Below are positions 15,437 through 22,916 of a DNA stretch of 64,000 nt, piece after piece. The DNA lies in contig JADKAN010000002.1 in the NCBI GenBank assembly GCA_016719225.1, positions 248,001-312,000 on the forward strand. The letters are read 5' to 3'. A program made the position numbers and the translations under genes. The notes under the pieces are model-generated. The model searched no databases, was not told the origin of the DNA, and was given only the letters and a program-made list of their open reading frames with translations. The stretch is from Flavobacteriales bacterium (GTDB taxonomy: Bacteria; Bacteroidota; Bacteroidia; Flavobacteriales_F; PHOS-HE28). Within the stretch, counting starts at the first letter, position 1, and the number at the start of each line of letters is the position of its first letter.

Positions 15437-17958
15437 GGAGGTCACTGTTGTTGCCGTTGTTGCTCATCGCCGTTTCGGCAATGGGCCAGCAAGACCAATT
15501 CAAGTGGCGTATCGCTGCACATACCGGCATCGATCGCTCCTTGAGCGACATCGAGAGTTCATACGCAGAGATCAATTGGGAGCGTTCGCGCAATTTCGGC
15601 TTCGAACTTTCTAAAACCCTCGGCTATGGCGTTTCCCTCGGGCTGGGCGTGGAGAATGCGCAGCTTTCGGGCTATGATGTGCTTACCGGAAGAAAGGACC
15701 GAGCATTGAATTTCCTGTCCAAGTTGAACACGGCACAACTGGAACTGGCGTTCCGAATGGACAACGGCAAGTTGTTGAAATACGATGCACGCTTTGCGCC
15801 GTTCATTACCGTCGGAGTAGGGGTGGGTAAGTACAATGTTTTCGGCGATCTTTACTCCGCCAGCGGTTCGCGCTATTATTACTGGGATGATGGCACCATC
15901 CGCGATCAGGCCGAAGGCGGAAGCAACGCTGCCATCGCGAATGAGATCACTACCGACGGTGATTTTGAAACGCGCCTTTCCAAATTGGCCACCGAGGCTA
16001 ATAAACCCAGTGACCGGAACTTCATTTTCATCCCGGCGCGTATCGGCCTGAAGTGGCGCATCTGCGACCGCATGGCGGCCGAACTGTATTACGGTTTCAA
16101 TTGGACGTTCACGGATTGGATCGATGACGTGCATGATGCTTATCCTGCCAGGGCGACCGGGCTGTTGGCATACATCAGCAACCCGACGGGGCGCAGCGGC
16201 CAGCGGGGCGACCCGGGCACCGACGACAAGTACCAGTCCATCGGCATCAACGTGGCTTATTATTTCGGAAGGAGGTCAACGAGCTACCGTATGACCCCCG
16301 TCTATGTGGACGATCGTTCGCTTCCACCGCCGCCACCGCCCTTTGTGCCGTTGGCCCCTAAACCTGCGCCCAAGGCAGTGTCAGCACCGGTCACGAAGAA
16401 TGTGGTGATCAATGTGGAACACATCACGGTAGGTTCGTTCACCGTGGATTCGCTGGTCGTAGGCACACTGGTGCAGCGTGCCCGGACTTCCGTGGACACC
16501 ACGAAGCAGTATTCCATCCGGAAGGCAAAATTGGATAGCCTGCTGGCGAACGATAGTATCCGCATGGCATCCGGCATGGATAGCTTGGAAGTATTGAGGA
16601 CCACGAAGCCGGATAGCTTGCGGGCCCCGTTGAAGCTGGATACGCTCACACTGTTGCAGAGCGATACGTTGCAACCCTTGGAACTCGACAGCCTGCACCT
16701 CAACAAGCTGGATAGTCTGCGTGCACCGTTGGATCAGGATACCACCACCATGTTGCTTAACGACACGTTGCACCGTTCCGGATCGGATACCGTACGCGCC
16801 GCCAAGTTGGACAGCATGCGCGACCAGGTGAAGCGGGACACTGTCCTCACCGTGCCTGCCGATACATTGGAACGCCAACGGACGGACAGCATTGGACGGA
16901 CCGTGCCGAAGAGCCGGATAGTCCCGGTACCGGTTATTCCATCCGTGCCGGATACCGTGTACCGCAATGCGCCGGACAGCTTGGGCCAAGGTGGTACGAA
17001 GCGTTCCCCGGCGGGTGATCAAGTGGTGACGACGGTGGCAACACCTGCTCCGGTGATCATTCATGACACGGTCCGTGTTCCGGAAAAGCAAGTCGGGGAT
17101 GGGCGCGTTGATACCGTCTATGTGGATCGCCCGGTTACGGAGACCAGGTTCCAACAACAGCCAGCGATCATCGTGCAACAACCGGCCTATCCCCAGCAGG
17201 AGGTGCGCACGAGGGACCGCACGGTTCCCATCCCCGTACCGGTGATCGTGACGAAGAAAGAGACCGTGAAGGAAATGGTGCAGTACCCGGCACTTCAGGA
17301 CAGCCTGCGCAAAATGCAGGTGGAGAATGAACGGCTGCGGAATGTCGCCGACAGCTTGCGGACCATCAAGACCGGTGGGTCTGCAATGGGCACCGCAGCG
17401 ATGCCACCGGGCATCCGGGCCGAAGATTATGCCGGGATCCTTACCGACCTACAAGCCGATCGCATCGCTACGCTGGAGCGTTACATCCAAGTAATGGACA
17501 ACACTACGGCCACCGGGAAGACGGATTCCTTGAAACAGCGCATTGCCGAGATGGACAAGGAATTAAAAGCGCTGAAGTCATCTCAGAAGTCATCGAAGGA
17601 TAGCACAGGAAATGCGGTTTTTACCGGCATGGAAAAGACCATGTTGGACACGGTCGTATTCGCCACCGGTAGTAGCAGTGTCGGGAATGCCGCACGCGTG
17701 CAACTACTGAAAAGTGGAAAGCGTTTGGTCGCGGCCAAGGTGGAACACATCCTGATCACCGGCCAAACTGACCGCTCCGGGAATGCTGCATTGAACCTGC
17801 GCTTGTCGCAGCAACGCGCCGATGCCGTGAAGCGCGTGCTTGTCGAGGCCGGTGTGCCCATTGGCGCGATCACGGCGAAAGGGCTGGGACAGAAACTCGC
17901 GCAGCACGATAATGACGCAAGTGAACGCGTTGTGGTGGTGCAGGCGGTGATGCCTTAG
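15433..17958 (+). CDS. OmpA-family outer-membrane protein with Asp-Ser/Thr-Leu repeat linker
   Basis: 841 residues. A signal peptide (MRRSLLLPLLLIAVSAMGQ) is followed by an N-terminal beta-barrel-like region (about 20-285). A proline stretch (LPPPPPPFVPLAPKPAP) then leads into a long low-complexity linker (about 345-520) in which DSL, DTL or DSM recurs every 8-12 residues. A Val/Thr-rich part and a coiled-coil-like segment (about 605-730) follow. The C-terminus is an OmpA peptidoglycan-binding domain with LDTVVFATGSSSV, ITGQTDRSGNAALNLRLSQQRA and AKGLGQ. The protein should tether the outer membrane to peptidoglycan. It starts inside the stop of the upstream gene. Confidence 0.88.
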   Translation: MRRSLLLPLLLIAVSAMGQQDQFKWRIAAHTGIDRSLSDIESSYAEINWERSRNFGFELSKTLGYGVSLGLGVENAQLSGYDVLTGRKDRALNFLSKLNTAQLELAFRMDNGKLLKYDARFAPFITVGVGVGKYNVFGDLYSASGSRYYYWDDGTIRDQAEGGSNAAIANEITTDGDFETRLSKLATEANKPSDRNFIFIPARIGLKWRICDRMAAELYYGFNWTFTDWIDDVHDAYPARATGLLAYISNPTGRSGQRGDPGTDDKYQSIGINVAYYFGRRSTSYRMTPVYVDDRSLPPPPPPFVPLAPKPAPKAVSAPVTKNVVINVEHITVGSFTVDSLVVGTLVQRARTSVDTTKQYSIRKAKLDSLLANDSIRMASGMDSLEVLRTTKPDSLRAPLKLDTLTLLQSDTLQPLELDSLHLNKLDSLRAPLDQDTTTMLLNDTLHRSGSDTVRAAKLDSMRDQVKRDTVLTVPADTLERQRTDSIGRTVPKSRIVPVPVIPSVPDTVYRNAPDSLGQGGTKRSPAGDQVVTTVATPAPVIIHDTVRVPEKQVGDGRVDTVYVDRPVTETRFQQQPAIIVQQPAYPQQEVRTRDRTVPIPVPVIVTKKETVKEMVQYPALQDSLRKMQVENERLRNVADSLRTIKTGGSAMGTAAMPPGIRAEDYAGILTDLQADRIATLERYIQVMDNTTATGKTDSLKQRIAEMDKELKALKSSQKSSKDSTGNAVFTGMEKTMLDTVVFATGSSSVGNAARVQLLKSGKRLVAAKVEHILITGQTDRSGNAALNLRLSQQRADAVKRVLVEAGVPIGAITAKGLGQKLAQHDNDASERVVVVQAVMP

Positions 17959-18025
17959 GAGTATTCCGGGGAACACAAAAAGTGCAAGGCCCGTGGTCAC
18001 ACCGTCTTCCTGCATGGTTCTGCCG

Positions 18026-18072
18026 GTGTCTCCTCGCCTTTCACAGTGCCTCCGTAACGCTGTGGTGTAAAA
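18026..18072. repeat. degenerate CACAGTGCCTCCGT-type intergenic repeat
   Basis: The stretch with TTTCACAGTGCCTCCG and CTGTGGTGTAAAA resembles the repeat at 12951-12985 in the same orientation, and it likewise precedes a close-spaced promoter box and start codon. Confidence 0.4.
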
Positions 18073-18097
18073 TACCCCCGGCTCCGCCCCCCGGCCT

Positions 18098-18105
18098 TTA
18101 CTTTG
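18098..18105 (+). promoter_or_regulatory. -7 box of the LolC/E-like permease gene
   Basis: TTACTTTG, identical to the box before cysS, 4 nt before the GTG start. It predicts a leaderless mRNA beginning with GTG. Confidence 0.45.
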
Positions 18106-18109
18106 AGGC

Positions 18110-19327
18110 GTGAATCTGCCGCTACTCTTCGCCCGTCGCTACCTGCTTGCCAAACGTGGCCGCAATGCGGTGAACATCATCACGATCATCAGCATCGTTG
18201 TGGTGGCGGTTGTCACGGCCGCCATGGTGGTGGTGCTCAGCACGCTGAACGGCATCTCGCATTTGGTGGATACGCTGTATAGTCCGTTCGATCAGGACAT
18301 CACCATCAGCGCGGTGGAAGGCAAGACATTCTTCCGCGACAGCTTGGAGCGGAATGCCTTGGAAGCATTGCCCGGCGTAGCTCAGGCCAGTTGGGTGATC
18401 GAAGAGAACGTCCTGCTGCGCTCCGGCGATCGTCAGGCCGTTGCCACGATGAAGGGCGTGGAGCCACAATACATCGCCATGAGCGGGCTGGCGGACCGCA
18501 TGTACGCCGGCGAACCGGAGCTGGAGAGCAAGAACGGCCCGGTGGTACTCTTGGGCGCGGCGTTGAAGGACGAACTACAAGCCACGGCGGATGAGCGCTT
18601 CATGCGACCGCTGGAGGTGGCCGCACTCATCCGCGGAGGTAAACAGGGTGCTTTGGGCCGTGCGTCGTTCGAGCAGCGTGATGTGGTGGTGGCCGGTGCG
18701 TTCACCATCAACCTGGAGTTCGATTCGAAATACATGCTGGTCTCTTTGCCATTAGCGACTGAATTGCTGCACTACGGCAACGAGGTGAATGCCTTGGAGC
18801 TGCGTGCAATGCCCGGTACGGACCTGGACAAGCTGGCGGATGCTGTGCGGAAGATCGCGGGCCCGGCCTTTCAAGTAAAGACGCGCTACCAGAAGAATGC
18901 CTTGATGTACCGGACCAACGAAACGGAGAAGTGGTTCACGTTCCTGGTCCTCGCGTTCATCGGCCTCATCGGTGCGTTCAACATCATCGCATCGCTGACG
19001 TTGATGATGATCGAGAAGCGACAGGATATGCGCACGCTTTCCGGCATGGGCGCCACGGAGGGATTCGTGCGGCAAGTATTCTTCACCGAAGGCTTGTTGA
19101 TCGTATTGACCGGTACGGTGGCCGGTCTATTGGCCGGCCTCGGTCTTTGCCTGCTGCAGCAATGGACAGGCTTGGTAGCACTCCAGGATTCCGTGGTGGA
19201 GAGCTATCCGGTGGAAGTGATGTGGACGGACCTGCTGATGATCTTCGCTGCGATGATCACCATTGGAGGTTTGGCGGCTTGGGTGCCGCTGCGCAGCTTG
19301 AGCCGCAGGTACTTGGCCGGCGGTTAG
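18110..19327 (+). CDS. LolC/LolE-type ABC transporter permease
   Basis: 405 residues starting at GTG. The N-terminal helix (NAVNIITIISIVVVAVVTAAMVVVLSTLNG) is followed by a large periplasmic MacB-like domain (about 55-270). Three more helices follow: WFTFLVLAFIGLIGAFNIIASLTLMM, a second near LIVLTGTVAGLLAGLGLCLL and a last near LLMIFAAMITIGGLAAWVPL. MRTLSGMGATEGFVRQVFFTEG between helices is the FtsX-family coupling helix. This matches lipoprotein-release permeases LolC/LolE. No LolD-type ATPase gene is nearby. The GTG start is supported by the -7 box 4 nt upstream. Confidence 0.87.
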   Translation: MNLPLLFARRYLLAKRGRNAVNIITIISIVVVAVVTAAMVVVLSTLNGISHLVDTLYSPFDQDITISAVEGKTFFRDSLERNALEALPGVAQASWVIEENVLLRSGDRQAVATMKGVEPQYIAMSGLADRMYAGEPELESKNGPVVLLGAALKDELQATADERFMRPLEVAALIRGGKQGALGRASFEQRDVVVAGAFTINLEFDSKYMLVSLPLATELLHYGNEVNALELRAMPGTDLDKLADAVRKIAGPAFQVKTRYQKNALMYRTNETEKWFTFLVLAFIGLIGAFNIIASLTLMMIEKRQDMRTLSGMGATEGFVRQVFFTEGLLIVLTGTVAGLLAGLGLCLLQQWTGLVALQDSVVESYPVEVMWTDLLMIFAAMITIGGLAAWVPLRSLSRRYLAGG

Positions 19328-19333
19328 CAAAGG

Positions 19334-19496
19334 GCCGCAGAGGCGCTGAGGCGCGGAGAAATGCTTAGGTATATGCCGCGAAGGCGCAGAGAAGTGTGGA
19401 TGATCTGCATAGTTGTTGAACTGAAAGGCCCCGAAGCGGATACTGGAGCACCCTCCAGTTCTTGCCTTCTCTGCGTCTCTGCGCCTCTGCGGCGAA
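19334..19496. repeat. inverted repeat between convergent genes
   Basis: The arm at 19334-19360 (GCCGCAGAGGCGC, then GAG and GGAGAA blocks) matches the reverse complement of 19465-19496 with a few mismatches; a third related piece sits at 19375-19396. The arms flank about 100 nt and fill the gap between the permease gene and tadA, which run toward each other. It belongs to the same loose repeat family as 12951-12985. Confidence 0.55.
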
Positions 19497-19507
19497 CGCG
19501 CACAAGC

Positions 19508-19975
19508 TCACTTCAGTGACCTCTTCTTCTTGAAGAACGCCTTCATAAGGTCCGCGCAGGCCGGTTCCAGAACACCGCCGGTTACTTGGGTCTTGGGGTG
19601 CAGCAGCATGCTGCCCACGCGGCGATAGCCGGCCTTTTCATCGAACGCACCGAAGACGATGCGGCCAATATGGCCCCAGTTCAATGCACCGGCGCACATT
19701 ACGCAGGGTTCCACGGTAACATAGAGCGTACAATCGTGCAGGTATTTTCCACCGATGAATTCAGCGGCTGCAGTGATGGCCTGCATTTCGGCATGTGCCG
19801 TTACATCGTTGAGGCGCTCGGTAAGGTTATGGCCGCGTGCGATGATGCGGTCCTGGGCAACGATCACCGCTCCGATGGGTACCTCGTCCACTGCGAAGGC
19901 CTGCTCCGCCTCGCGGAGAGCGTGCCGCATCCAATGTTCGTCGTCGTGCGGTTTCAGCAGTGGTTCCGACATCAT
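19508..19975 (-). CDS. tadA: tRNA-specific adenosine deaminase TadA
   Basis: 155 residues of the cytidine/deoxycytidylate deaminase fold. The zinc site and catalytic glutamate are visible as HAEMQ (His61, Glu63) and PCVMCAGAL (Cys91, Cys94). NLTERLNDVTAHAE and FGAFDEKAGYRRVGSML are typical of TadA, which makes inosine at the tRNA wobble position. Guanine deaminase is a weaker alternative. The start overlaps the recJ stop as ATGA, with a second ATG one codon later. It is the second gene of a recJ-tadA unit. Confidence 0.88.
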   Translation of the reverse strand: MMSEPLLKPHDDEHWMRHALREAEQAFAVDEVPIGAVIVAQDRIIARGHNLTERLNDVTAHAEMQAITAAAEFIGGKYLHDCTLYVTVEPCVMCAGALNWGHIGRIVFGAFDEKAGYRRVGSMLLHPKTQVTGGVLEPACADLMKAFFKKKRSLK

Positions 19976-21729
19976 GCGCTGACTTTATCGAGCTGCGATC
20001 CGGCCGCTCCGATGACATTTTCCACACCGGCCTTGATGTCCTTGATGTTCAACTGGGTGGTGACCTTATCGCGCCAAACGTTCTTCTCAACGGTGCAGAG
20101 CACGCTGAACGGTTCTCCGGAACGTAACAGATCGAAATGTTCCCCTTGGCGGAAGGCGATAGCGTCCAATACAACACCGGGGTTGCGCGGATCGCACAGT
20201 TGGAATTTCAGGTGATCACCGCTGTTGCCCAACAGACGGACATCTTTCGCCGGCAAGCCACGCAGCAGGAATACGGGTTTCATGTTCGCGGGACCGAAAG
20301 GTTCCATGCCTTCCAAACCACGCTCCAGTGTTTTGATGTCCGTTAGTTCGATCTCCAGGTCCACATCCTCCTCCGGCGTGCGTTGGGAAGGGAGGAGCCG
20401 TTCCCGCACGACTTCCTCGAAACGATCGCGGAACGCCGCGAGGTTCTCCGTTCTCATGGTGAGCCCGGCGGCATACATGTGGCCGCCGAATTGTTCCAGC
20501 AGATCGCTGCATGCACCGATGGCGTCGTGTACGTTGAAGCCTTTCACGCTGCGTGCGCTGCCGCTTACCTTACCGTTGCTTTCCGTAAGCACGATGGTGG
20601 GTCGATAGTGCCGCTCGATGAGCCGCGATGCCACGATACCCACCACGCCCTTGTGCCAAGTCGGGTTGTACACCACGGTGCTCCAGGAATCCTGCAACGA
20701 TGGATCCGTGCTGAAAAGTTCAAGGGCTTCTTCCGTGATCGCCCGGTCAAGGTCCTGGCGCGCGGAGTTGTTCCCATCGATACGCTTGCCGATGTTCTCC
20801 GCTTCGTTCGCGCTTTTCGCGAGCAACAGCTCCACGGCCTGCTGGCCATGTTCGATGCGGCCCGCGGCATTGATGCGCGGGCCCAGCACGAACACGAGAT
20901 CGGAGATGGTGAGCTTACGGTCGAAATTGCTCATGCCCAGCAACGCCTTGATGCCGGGCCGTGGCTCTTGTTCATTCATGCGTTTCAGGCCGAAATGCGC
21001 CAGAATGCGGTTCTCTCCGTCCACCGGAACGATGTCGCAACCGATGCTCACCGCAACGAGGTCCAGCAGGTCCGTGATCTCTGCGAACGGCATGTCGTTG
21101 TGCTGCGCGAAGCCCTGCATCAATTTAAAACCGATGCCACAACCACTGAGTTCCTTGAAAGGGTAATCACAATCCGCGCGCTTCGGGTCGAGAACGGCCA
21201 CCGCAGCGGGGATCTGTTCGCCCGGCAGGTGGTGATCGCAAATGATGAAGTCGATGCCGAGGCTCGTGGCGTACTCGACTTTGTCGATGGACTTGATGCC
21301 ACAGTCCAGCGCGATGATGAGCTTCACGCCCAAAGCCGCCGCACGGTCGATGCCCAGCGTGGAGATGCCGTAGCCTTCCGCATACCGGTCCGGGATGTAG
21401 TGCGTGATGGTACCGGTGCAGCGCGACAGTACACTGTAGACCAACGCGACGGAAGTGGTGCCGTCCACATCATAATCGCCATACACCATGATCGGCTGCT
21501 TTTCGCGCAGCGCTTCCTCAATGCGTTCAACGGCGCGGTCCATGTCCTTCATCAGGAAAGGATCGTGCAGTTGTTGCAGCGCGGGGTGATAGAATGCCTT
21601 GGCTTCCTCTGGGGAAGTAATGCCGCGTTGAGCGAGCAGCGTGGCGAGCGCGGGTGCGCTTCGGGCATGCGTCAGTGCCTGCACCACCTGCGCGTTAGGG
21701 GCGGGTTTCAGTCTCCAGCGCTTGTCCAT
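19972..21729 (-). CDS. recJ: single-stranded-DNA-specific exonuclease RecJ
   Basis: 585 residues, the usual length for Bacteroidota RecJ, a 5'-3' ssDNA exonuclease of recombination and mismatch repair. DHH-family metal motifs are clear: VYGDYDVDGTTS near residue 85, IALDCG, then ICDHHLPGEQIP. The DHHA1 domain follows with LGPRINAAGR and GKVSGSARS, and an OB-like C-terminal domain ends the protein. The -7-like box TACCTTGC lies 4 nt before the ATG. Confidence 0.93.
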   Translation of the reverse strand: MDKRWRLKPAPNAQVVQALTHARSAPALATLLAQRGITSPEEAKAFYHPALQQLHDPFLMKDMDRAVERIEEALREKQPIMVYGDYDVDGTTSVALVYSVLSRCTGTITHYIPDRYAEGYGISTLGIDRAAALGVKLIIALDCGIKSIDKVEYATSLGIDFIICDHHLPGEQIPAAVAVLDPKRADCDYPFKELSGCGIGFKLMQGFAQHNDMPFAEITDLLDLVAVSIGCDIVPVDGENRILAHFGLKRMNEQEPRPGIKALLGMSNFDRKLTISDLVFVLGPRINAAGRIEHGQQAVELLLAKSANEAENIGKRIDGNNSARQDLDRAITEEALELFSTDPSLQDSWSTVVYNPTWHKGVVGIVASRLIERHYRPTIVLTESNGKVSGSARSVKGFNVHDAIGACSDLLEQFGGHMYAAGLTMRTENLAAFRDRFEEVVRERLLPSQRTPEEDVDLEIELTDIKTLERGLEGMEPFGPANMKPVFLLRGLPAKDVRLLGNSGDHLKFQLCDPRNPGVVLDAIAFRQGEHFDLLRSGEPFSVLCTVEKNVWRDKVTTQLNIKDIKAGVENVIGAAGSQLDKVSA

Positions 21730-21733
21730 GGGT

Positions 21734-21741
21734 GCAAGGTA
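21734..21741 (-). promoter_or_regulatory. -7-like box of recJ
   Basis: TACCTTGC on the minus strand, 4 nt from the recJ ATG. The same octamer precedes the Omp28-like gene at 24980-24973. Confidence 0.45.
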
Positions 21742-21910
21742 TCCAAAGGGTTGCCCATTACGAAGAGGATGAGTAAAGCGTTGTCTTCACCATGAAGCGT
21801 TTTCTACCACGAAGCTCACGATGTCGGATCCGGTTGATCACTAGCAACGCAACGGGCACCGGGACCGTCCTTGTATCCTTTTGAGCTCTTAGTGTCCCCG
21901 ATGGTGGTTC

Positions 21911-22795
21911 CTATTCCGCGAGCAACGCCGCTTTCGCTACCGGTAATTCGGCTGCGGCCTTGTCGCCTAACTTCGGGATCCGCGGATCCATCGCTTGCAG
22001 CGTTTCCACTACGGCACGGCATACGATAGCACGCGAGACCCATTGATCGTCCGAAGGCACCACGTACCAAGGTGCTTGGGGTGTTGCGGTGGCACTGATG
22101 GCCGCTTCGTAGGCATCCATGTAAGCGTCCCAGTGCGCCCGCTCTTTCACGTCGCCCATGCTGAATTTCCAGTTCTTTTGAGGGTCTTCTATGCGTTCCA
22201 GGAAGCGTTCCTTCTGCGCTGCGCGGCCCATGTGCAAGTGGAACTTCAGGATGGTGGTGCCTTGGCGCGCCAAGTGCTCCTCGAAATGGCGGATACTGGT
22301 GTAACGCCCGTCCCAGAATTCCGCATCGGCGTCCTTCACGGCGTTGATGCCGGGTATATGCTGGCCCAGCAGATATTCCGGATGCACTTTTACCACCAGC
22401 ACTTCTTCGTAGTGGCTCCGGTTGTGCACGCCGATCATGCCTTTGGCAGGTGCGGCCTTGGCATGGCGCCAAAGGAAATCGTGATCCAATTCCTCCGTGC
22501 TCGGCGACTTGAAGCTGGTGACGCTGCAGCCTTGGGGGTTCACACCTTGCAGCACGCGCTCGATGCAGCTGTCCTTGCCGCCCGCGTCCATGGCTTGGAA
22601 GATCAACAACAGCGAATGGCGGTCCTGCGCATATAGTTTCTCCTGCAGTTTGCCGATCTGTTCCGCATCGTTCTCCACGGACTTTTTCAATTCATCCTTG
22701 TCGACATCGTTCTTCGATCCGGTATCGTGTTTTTTCAGACTGAAGTTCCGGCCATCCGTAATGCGATGATCAGCGAGGTCGAAGAGGTTTTTCAT
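21911..22795 (-). CDS. ppk2: polyphosphate kinase 2 family protein
   Basis: 294 residues. The PPK2 core is recognisable: Walker A FQAMDAGGKDS (about 66-76), RVLQGVNPQGCSVTSFKSPS, the lid-like FLWRHAKAAPAKGMIGVHNRSHYEEVLVV in part, and FHLHMGRAAQKERF. PPK2 enzymes transfer phosphate between polyphosphate and nucleoside mono- or diphosphates; class cannot be settled by eye. The start at 22795 (MKNLFDLADH) is chosen over an ATG 14 codons upstream because family sequence begins here. A 181 nt gap separates its 3' end from recJ, and a terminator hairpin lies upstream of it. Confidence 0.88.
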   Translation of the reverse strand: MKNLFDLADHRITDGRNFSLKKHDTGSKNDVDKDELKKSVENDAEQIGKLQEKLYAQDRHSLLLIFQAMDAGGKDSCIERVLQGVNPQGCSVTSFKSPSTEELDHDFLWRHAKAAPAKGMIGVHNRSHYEEVLVVKVHPEYLLGQHIPGINAVKDADAEFWDGRYTSIRHFEEHLARQGTTILKFHLHMGRAAQKERFLERIEDPQKNWKFSMGDVKERAHWDAYMDAYEAAISATATPQAPWYVVPSDDQWVSRAIVCRAVVETLQAMDPRIPKLGDKAAAELPVAKAALLAE

Positions 22796-22867
22796 TTGGG
22801 GAGGAATGGGGAGCGAAGTTCGGAAGGGCTGCGCCAACTGGCAACGCGGATCAGCGCATCATGGAAT

Positions 22868-22897
22868 GAAAAAGGCCCCCCTGTCGGAAGGCCTTTT
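22868..22897 (-). terminator. rho-independent terminator after the Omp28-like gene
   Basis: On the minus strand AAAAGGCC pairs with GGCCTTTT around a short GC-rich loop and runs into a T stretch. It lies 20 nt after the stop of the gene at 22917-24953 and before ppk2. Confidence 0.65.
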
Positions 22898-22916
22898 CCC
22901 GTAATGGATCTTCAGT

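Noticed and set aside
20383..21795. 470-codon open frame on the plus strand
   Set aside because: It lies antisense to recJ, whose catalytic motifs are intact; the frame has no recognisable domain and the Arg/His-rich composition typical of a GC-rich shadow.
21730..21910. Possible small gene or RNA between recJ and ppk2
   Set aside because: Only short frames and a stretch resembling degenerate intergenic repeats (CCTTGTATCC and AGTGTCC pieces) were seen.
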